DNA of 64,000 bases. Origin: Hymenobacter sp. DG25B (GTDB lineage: Bacteria > Bacteroidota > Bacteroidia > Cytophagales > Hymenobacteraceae). The translations under genes and the position numbers were made by a program. The notes beneath the pieces were generated by a model. It worked only from the letters and a program-made list of their open reading frames with translations. It did not search any database and was not told the origin of the DNA. The stretch covers positions 1,922,001 through 1,986,000 of the forward strand of contig NZ_CP010054.1 of assembly GCF_000801315.1 (NCBI RefSeq), read 5' to 3'. The first letter of the stretch is position 1. Each line of letters opens with the position of its first letter. Of this stretch, positions 60,613 to 64,000 are shown piece by piece.

Positions 60613-60618
60613 AAGAAT

Positions 60619-61398
60619 TTAAGTAGTAGCCGGCACCGGTTCTACCACCGGGTCGGGGCCGTTGTGTGCAGCGGTGGTGTGCAGGCCGCATTCTTTGGCC
60701 GATAGATCTTCCCACCACCAGCGGCCGGCGCGGAAATCCTCGCCGGGCCCAATGGCGCGGGTGCAGGGCGCGCAGCCAATGCTGACAAATCCCTGCTGGT
60801 GCAGCGTGTTCACCGGAATACCGTGTTGCTGGGTGAAGGTCACCGCCTCGTCCCAGGTCCAGTCGAACAGCGGGTGGACTTTCATCAGGTTGTGCGCGGC
60901 GTCCCACTCCATGGATTCCATGGTCTGGCGGTTCTGGGATTGTTCGGCCCGAATGCCCGTTACCCACGCCTGCCGGCCCGCCAAGGCTCGATTCAGGGGC
61001 TCTACTTTGCGGATAAAGCAGCATTCCTTGCGGTTGTCCACGCTCTCGTAGAAGGAGTTAGGGCCTTTCTCTAGGAGCAGGTTTTGCACCCCGGCCTGCT
61101 GCGGAAAGAACACCTCAATGGGCTTCTGATACTTGAGCAGCGTCTTGTTCCAGGTGGCGTAGGTTTCCTGAAAATTGCGGCCAGTATCCAGCGTAAACAC
61201 CTGAATAGGCAGGTCGAACTCAAAAATCAGGTGGCTGATAATCTGGTCTTCCAGCCCAAAGGAGGTGGAAAACACGGCCTGCTCGGGGAAGTATTCGGCC
61301 ACGAGGCGCAGCCGTTCCAGGGCCGAAGCCTGAATCAGCCGGGGGCGCAGGTCGTCCAGCAAGGCGTGGACGGCCAGCGCAGCATTTGCTGCAGACAT
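60619..61398 (-). CDS. cysH: Assimilatory APS reductase (4Fe-4S type)
   Basis: 259 residues. PAPS/APS-reductase fold (AVFSTSFGLEDQIISHLIFEFDLPIQVFTLDTGRNFQETYATW). Both cysteine pairs that hold the 4Fe-4S cluster of APS-specific enzymes are present: RKECCFIRK and GCAPCTRAI. The C-terminal KECGLHT carries the catalytic cysteine. It reduces APS to sulfite with thioredoxin. Start ATG 61398. First gene of the cysH-cysD-cysN-siroheme/TSUP operon, behind a 430-nt leader with a SAM riboswitch and a polycysteine ORF. Confidence 0.96.
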   Translation of the reverse strand: MSAANAALAVHALLDDLRPRLIQASALERLRLVAEYFPEQAVFSTSFGLEDQIISHLIFEFDLPIQVFTLDTGRNFQETYATWNKTLLKYQKPIEVFFPQQAGVQNLLLEKGPNSFYESVDNRKECCFIRKVEPLNRALAGRQAWVTGIRAEQSQNRQTMESMEWDAAHNLMKVHPLFDWTWDEAVTFTQQHGIPVNTLHQQGFVSIGCAPCTRAIGPGEDFRAGRWWWEDLSAKECGLHTTAAHNGPDPVVEPVPATT

Positions 61399-61609
61399 AA
61401 CAGGAAAGTAGGAGAGGAGAACCAAGCAGTAAGCCCGGATTCCGGCCAAACAATGGCCCCGGCAGCGGACAGCGGCGTTACAGCACAACGACGCGTAGTG
61501 CCCGGCGAGGCAGAAGGCGGGGTGGGCAGCTACGGAGCGGCTATGCGCACAAGCGCATCAGCGGGCCATCAGTAGAAGCACACAACCAGAACAGCGGAGG
61601 GGTGTGGTG
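61399..61609 (-). other. Untranslated leader between polycysteine ORF and cysH
   Basis: 211 nt, close to the 219 nt at the same place before the permease. A hairpin GCTATGCGC/GCGCAT-C-AGC (61540-61562) and a smaller GGCCA/TGGCC (61444-61458) are visible. No U-tract terminator was found. Confidence 0.4.
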
Positions 61610-61705
61610 CTAGCAACAACAGGGCATACCCATCATGGCACAACACCCATGCTGTACAGCAGAGGAGGTGGCGGATGTGGTAGCGGAGTTGAGGAAGCGT
61701 TTCAC
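61610..61705 (-). CDS. Polycysteine leader peptide (31 aa) upstream of cysH
   Basis: A GTG-start ORF exactly 6 nt after riboswitch P1, 31 codons. It starts M-K-R-F-L-N and ends H-G-CC-A-MM-G-M-P-CCC-stop (TGT TGT GCC ATG ATG GGT ATG CCC TGT TGT TGC TAG). Five cysteines and three methionines crowd the last 12 residues. GGGTGTTGTGC, over the first Cys pair, can pair (10 of 11) with GCACCACACCC directly after the stop codon. Start position and ending parallel the permease leader ORF. Likely a translation-based sensor of cysteine (perhaps also methionine) supply. Confidence 0.75.
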   Translation of the reverse strand: MKRFLNSATTSATSSAVQHGCCAMMGMPCCC

Positions 61706-61711
61706 AGTCTG

Positions 61712-61809
61712 TTGTTTTTATATGCCCAGGACTTGGCACCGTTTCGGATGGTCCGCTGGTTGCCGGCGCTTCGTAGAGCCTGTCTCTCCACGCCTCTGTA
61801 TAAAAACAA
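61712..61809 (-). promoter_or_regulatory. SAM-I-type riboswitch upstream of cysH operon
   Basis: Read on the minus strand: P1 TTGTTTTTAT (from 61809) with ATAAAAACAA (ending 61712). ACAGAGGCG then leads into P2 (GGCG/CGCC), the GGAGAGACAGGCTCTACGAAG core with GAG/CTC covariation, CCGGCAACC, P3, and ACGGTGCCAAGTCC. The order matches SAM-I; P4 looks much shorter than in the permease copy. The first half from GGATTGTTTTTATACAGAG is identical to the copy at 54404. It is positioned to switch off sulfate assimilation when SAM is plentiful. Confidence 0.87.
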
Positions 61810-61835
61810 TCCTTTGATGGTAAAGAATTGGTGCC

Positions 61836-61868
61836 CAAAGATAGGGTCCGAAATTTTACACTTCCAAA
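61836..61868 (-). promoter_or_regulatory. Promoter of the cysH operon
   Basis: On the minus strand TTTG (61868-61865), a 21-nt spacer and TATCTTTG (61843-61836) match the Bacteroidota promoter exactly. The predicted transcript begins about 20 nt before the riboswitch. Confidence 0.8.
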
Positions 61869-62123
61869 ATTTATTTTTCTTGCTGACGTTGAAGTAGAGC
61901 CACCCAGCTGTAAAATCGGAAATTAAATATTCTGCTAAAGTGAAAAATAAATTATTCTAAAAATAGATTATCAGAGCAATTATATAAAGCTTGTATTAAT
62001 TGAAAACAAGTTTATAAGCTACTGAAAAGCAATAGCATGTGCTATGTTTTATTTTTTAAATCAGTAATCCGGTAAATAAAAATCAGCCTATGAAGAGAAA
62101 AATTCGGGAAATGCTTCACATCA
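61869..62123. other. AT-rich intergenic region
   Basis: 255 nt, strongly AT-rich, between the cysH promoter and the end of the flippase gene. No gene or convincing hairpin terminator is seen. Confidence 0.5.
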
Positions 62124-63605
62124 TTAATGTCTGAAGCGACTACTGATTTTTTGCAAAAACGGAAGGGCTTCTGGCGCCGAATTCGTCATTAAAAGTAAAC
62201 CCACATACACCACCGTCAGCACGCCGGAGCGCAGTAGCATGGTCAGGAAAGGGGAGTTGAGCGTGGGCATCAGCCAGCCACAAATTCCGGCAACAGCCGC
62301 TAAACCAACAATGAGCGGAATGCGCCAGGTGAAGGGCTGCATGCGGTAGCTGTACCACACAAACCACGTGCGGGCCACATTAATACTGGTGAGAGAAAGC
62401 AGCGCTGCCAGCGCTGCTCCGGTAAGGCCCCACGCCGGAATCAGCAGCAGGTTGAGGCCCACCGTAACCAGCGCCAGGGAGATATTGAAAATCAAATCGT
62501 AGCGGTAGCGCGGGGAGGTTACCACAATCAGCCCGTTCACGCCCGTCATGCTGTCGAAGAGCCGGCCCATGAGGAGCAGCAGCACGGCCGTGGTGCCAAT
62601 GGCGTACTCGGGGCGGTGAATAAGGTGGTAGATGAAATCCAGATTGAGGCCGATGCCCAGCGCCAGCCAGCAGCCCAAAGTAGTGAGCAGGCGCGTGGTG
62701 TTGCGGTAAAAATCGGCCATGCGGGGCTGGTCGTTTTCCTTCCAATACTCGGCCAGCAGGGGGAAGGCAATTTTGCTGAGCGCCCGCCAGGGTATGGTGA
62801 GGGCGGTGCTGATGTTGATGGCAATGGCATAGACTCCGGCGGCGGCCAGGTTTATTTTGGAGCCCAGCATCAGTGAATCCACCGTCATTATCACAGTGCC
62901 CGAAATATTGGAAAGCAGCGCAAAAGCCCCAAAGTTTACCAGCTCGCGCACAGGGCGCACGCGAAATACCGCCTTGGTGGGCCGCAGATGCAGCTCCCCG
63001 ATATATGCCAGATAGCCCGTGAGCAAAAGCGTAATCAGGCTGTTGACCCCAATATAAGCCAGCACAAACTGGTGGAATGTCAGGTAGCCGGTTCCGAATA
63101 AGAAGGCGGCGCCCGCAATGAGTATCCGCAGGAGAATTTCCTGCAGAAAGGAAGAAAACGCGGTGTGATACAGCCCTTTCAGGTAGGCATCCTGCAGGGA
63201 ATACAGCAGCGTAAACAAGGCCAGCACAATGCCCCAGAGGTAATAAGGTCCCAGCAGGCCGGCATCGTGCGAATACAAACTCAGAAAGACCGGCTGGCCC
63301 AGCACATACAGGGCGGTAACCACCGCAAAGCCCACCAGCGGCAAGCCCAGCAGCAGCGGTAAAAAGCCATGGTGGCGGTTTTCAGCGTCGCGGAAATACG
63401 GGAAGAACCGAATGCCCATGCTGGCAAACCCCACCGCCGAAAGCTGCGCGAAAATGGTGGCAATAGACACCAAAACCTGCGTGAGTCCCAGCTGACTGGG
63501 CGCTAGAAAACGCGGCAGCAGCAACGTGGTATTCACGAAGCCCAGGGCCAGCCCAATGTAGGAAATTACGGTATTGCGCAGTCCCTGCCGCTGAACGATG
63601 CCCAA
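62124..63605 (-). CDS. Polysaccharide flippase (Wzx/MOP superfamily)
   Basis: About 493 residues with 12-14 membrane helices and the O-antigen flippase pattern: GLRNTVISYIGLALGFVNTTLLLPRFLAPSQLGL, FGAFALLSNISGTVIMTVDSLMLG, GVYAIAINISTALTIPWRALSKIAFPLLAEYW and a C-terminal TM bundle. It exports lipid-linked oligosaccharides for surface polysaccharide. I chose the TTG at 63605 as start because upstream residues (His/Leu/Phe-rich) look non-coding; a GTG at 63662 is the alternative. Nearest partner is the deacetylase-like fragment upstream. Confidence 0.87.
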   Translation of the reverse strand: MGIVQRQGLRNTVISYIGLALGFVNTTLLLPRFLAPSQLGLTQVLVSIATIFAQLSAVGFASMGIRFFPYFRDAENRHHGFLPLLLGLPLVGFAVVTALYVLGQPVFLSLYSHDAGLLGPYYLWGIVLALFTLLYSLQDAYLKGLYHTAFSSFLQEILLRILIAGAAFLFGTGYLTFHQFVLAYIGVNSLITLLLTGYLAYIGELHLRPTKAVFRVRPVRELVNFGAFALLSNISGTVIMTVDSLMLGSKINLAAAGVYAIAINISTALTIPWRALSKIAFPLLAEYWKENDQPRMADFYRNTTRLLTTLGCWLALGIGLNLDFIYHLIHRPEYAIGTTAVLLLLMGRLFDSMTGVNGLIVVTSPRYRYDLIFNISLALVTVGLNLLLIPAWGLTGAALAALLSLTSINVARTWFVWYSYRMQPFTWRIPLIVGLAAVAGICGWLMPTLNSPFLTMLLRSGVLTVVYVGLLLMTNSAPEALPFLQKISSRFRH

Positions 63606-63681
63606 GGTTAATGAGTAGAAATGTGGTAAGTGAAAGTGTAATGAATGTGCATAAGGCACCACTTGTAAGCCTACTAATCCA

Positions 63682-64000
63682 TCAACTCACCGAAACACAA
63701 ATATCCAAGCTATTGACGAAGTAGACGGAATGTGCACGAAGGTACTCCATGATGGCTCGGAACTGTTGAGGGCCGTTGTGTTCGTTGGCCGGGTCGAAGT
63801 TCTCATTATGCCAGAGCACGGTACACACCCCCCCAAAACGCTCAATTTCCTTGAACATAGGCACCAGGGCTGGAAGGATTTCGTCTGGCCTCAGGCGCAG
63901 GTAGTTGGGATGGTAAAGCGTGGCGTCCATCACGTTTAGAGGGATTTCGAGGAAATCGTGGGCCCGGCCCCGCTGGAAATCGAACAGGTAAAAGGGCAGG
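63682..64000 (-). CDS. Polysaccharide deacetylase-like protein, C-terminal fragment
   Basis: The reading frame is open from the right edge of the window to the stop at 63682, so the gene starts outside. The visible end (PFYLFDFQRGRAHDFLEIPLNVMDATLYHPNYL, GGVCTVLWHNENFDPANEHNGPQQFRAIMEYL) resembles the end of Bacteroidota polysaccharide-deacetylase-family proteins, with L-E-I-P-L and W-H-N as landmarks. It is upstream of the flippase on the same strand, consistent with a surface-polysaccharide locus beyond the window. Confidence 0.65.
   Translation of the reverse strand, partial: LPFYLFDFQRGRAHDFLEIPLNVMDATLYHPNYLRLRPDEILPALVPMFKEIERFGGVCTVLWHNENFDPANEHNGPQQFRAIMEYLRAHSVYFVNSLDICVSVS

Noticed and set aside
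61569..61838. 89-codon open frame on the minus strand upstream of cysH, with LLCC and LLLL segments
   Set aside because: It is a shifted frame over the riboswitch and polycysteine ORF. The start would lie before or inside the aptamer, and the true leader frame begins at GTG 61705.
61604..61897. 97-codon open frame on the plus strand antisense to the cysH leader
   Set aside because: Antisense to well-defined RNA elements, with low-complexity glycine runs and no recognisable family.
1..64000. CRISPR arrays, tRNA or rRNA genes, prophage or insertion sequences
   Set aside because: No regularly spaced repeats, no cloverleaf signatures and no transposase, integrase or phage proteins were seen by eye; the repeats found are isolated palindromes.

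Overview
The window reads as a chromosomal segment of a GC-rich (roughly 57-60%) Bacteroidota bacterium of the Hymenobacter/Cytophagales type. Supporting signs are gliding-motility genes (gldA, gldF, gldG, gldC), a head-GIN lipoprotein, a stand-alone CarboxypepD-type domain, a bacillithiol-transferase-like DinB protein, start codons without Shine-Dalgarno sites, and several upstream sequences matching the Bacteroidota promoter (TTTG, about 20 nt, TAnnTTTG). No tRNA, rRNA, insertion sequence, phage or CRISPR array was recognised; the one structural RNA gene seen is a small SRP RNA at 46068-46155.

Layout. 0-8 kb: the end of a LytTR regulator, a TPR histidine kinase, an Mpo1-like membrane protein, a dienelactone hydrolase, and a four-gene minus-strand cluster (atypical SDR, photolyase, TetR, ABC1/UbiB kinase). 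8-16 kb: pyruvate carboxylase, an M28 peptidase and secreted proteins. 16-21 kb: a CarH-like B12 light-sensor protein without a DNA-binding domain, a TPR protein, etfB/etfA, a bifunctional-nuclease/UVR protein and a DinB protein. 22-30 kb: mlaE/mlaF, SDR genes (one frameshifted) and gldA-gldF-gldG. 30-35 kb: a PAS kinase overlapping a REC-CRP regulator, dnaN and gldC. 35-45 kb: dcd, hemL, a TPR/periplasmic-binding lipoprotein-type sensor, dGTPase, a glutamine amidotransferase and guaA. 45-54 kb: SRP RNA, transaldolase, an FtsE-type ATPase, a glycosyltransferase, a WbpE/WbpB-like sugar pair, a gene broken at a G7 tract, EcsC and a small basic protein. 54-62 kb: a sulfur island. 62-64 kb: a Wzx-type flippase and a polysaccharide-deacetylase-like fragment.

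The most interesting part is the sulfur island. Two convergent transcription units face each other: an APC amino-acid permease (+ strand) and cysH-cysD-cysN-(siroheme dehydrogenase/TSUP transporter fusion) (- strand). Each is headed by the same cassette: a near-consensus Bacteroidota promoter, a SAM-I-type riboswitch with a near-identical 5' half, then a GTG-start leader ORF exactly 6 nt after the closing helix. The leader ORFs encode 34 and 31 residues and end in runs of cysteine codons (CCCAGCCCC-stop and CCAMMGMPCCC-stop). About 215 nt separates each leader stop codon from the first gene. This suggests combined SAM and cysteine sensing in one leader, with the A-rich 3' strand of the riboswitch closing helix possibly doubling as the ribosome-entry region of the cysteine-rich leader ORF. 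The architecture is read directly from the sequence; the mechanism is inference.

Palindromic REP-like intergenic repeats are frequent. Some serve as terminators, while others lie inside apparent operons (cysH/cysD, cysD/cysN, gldA/gldF).
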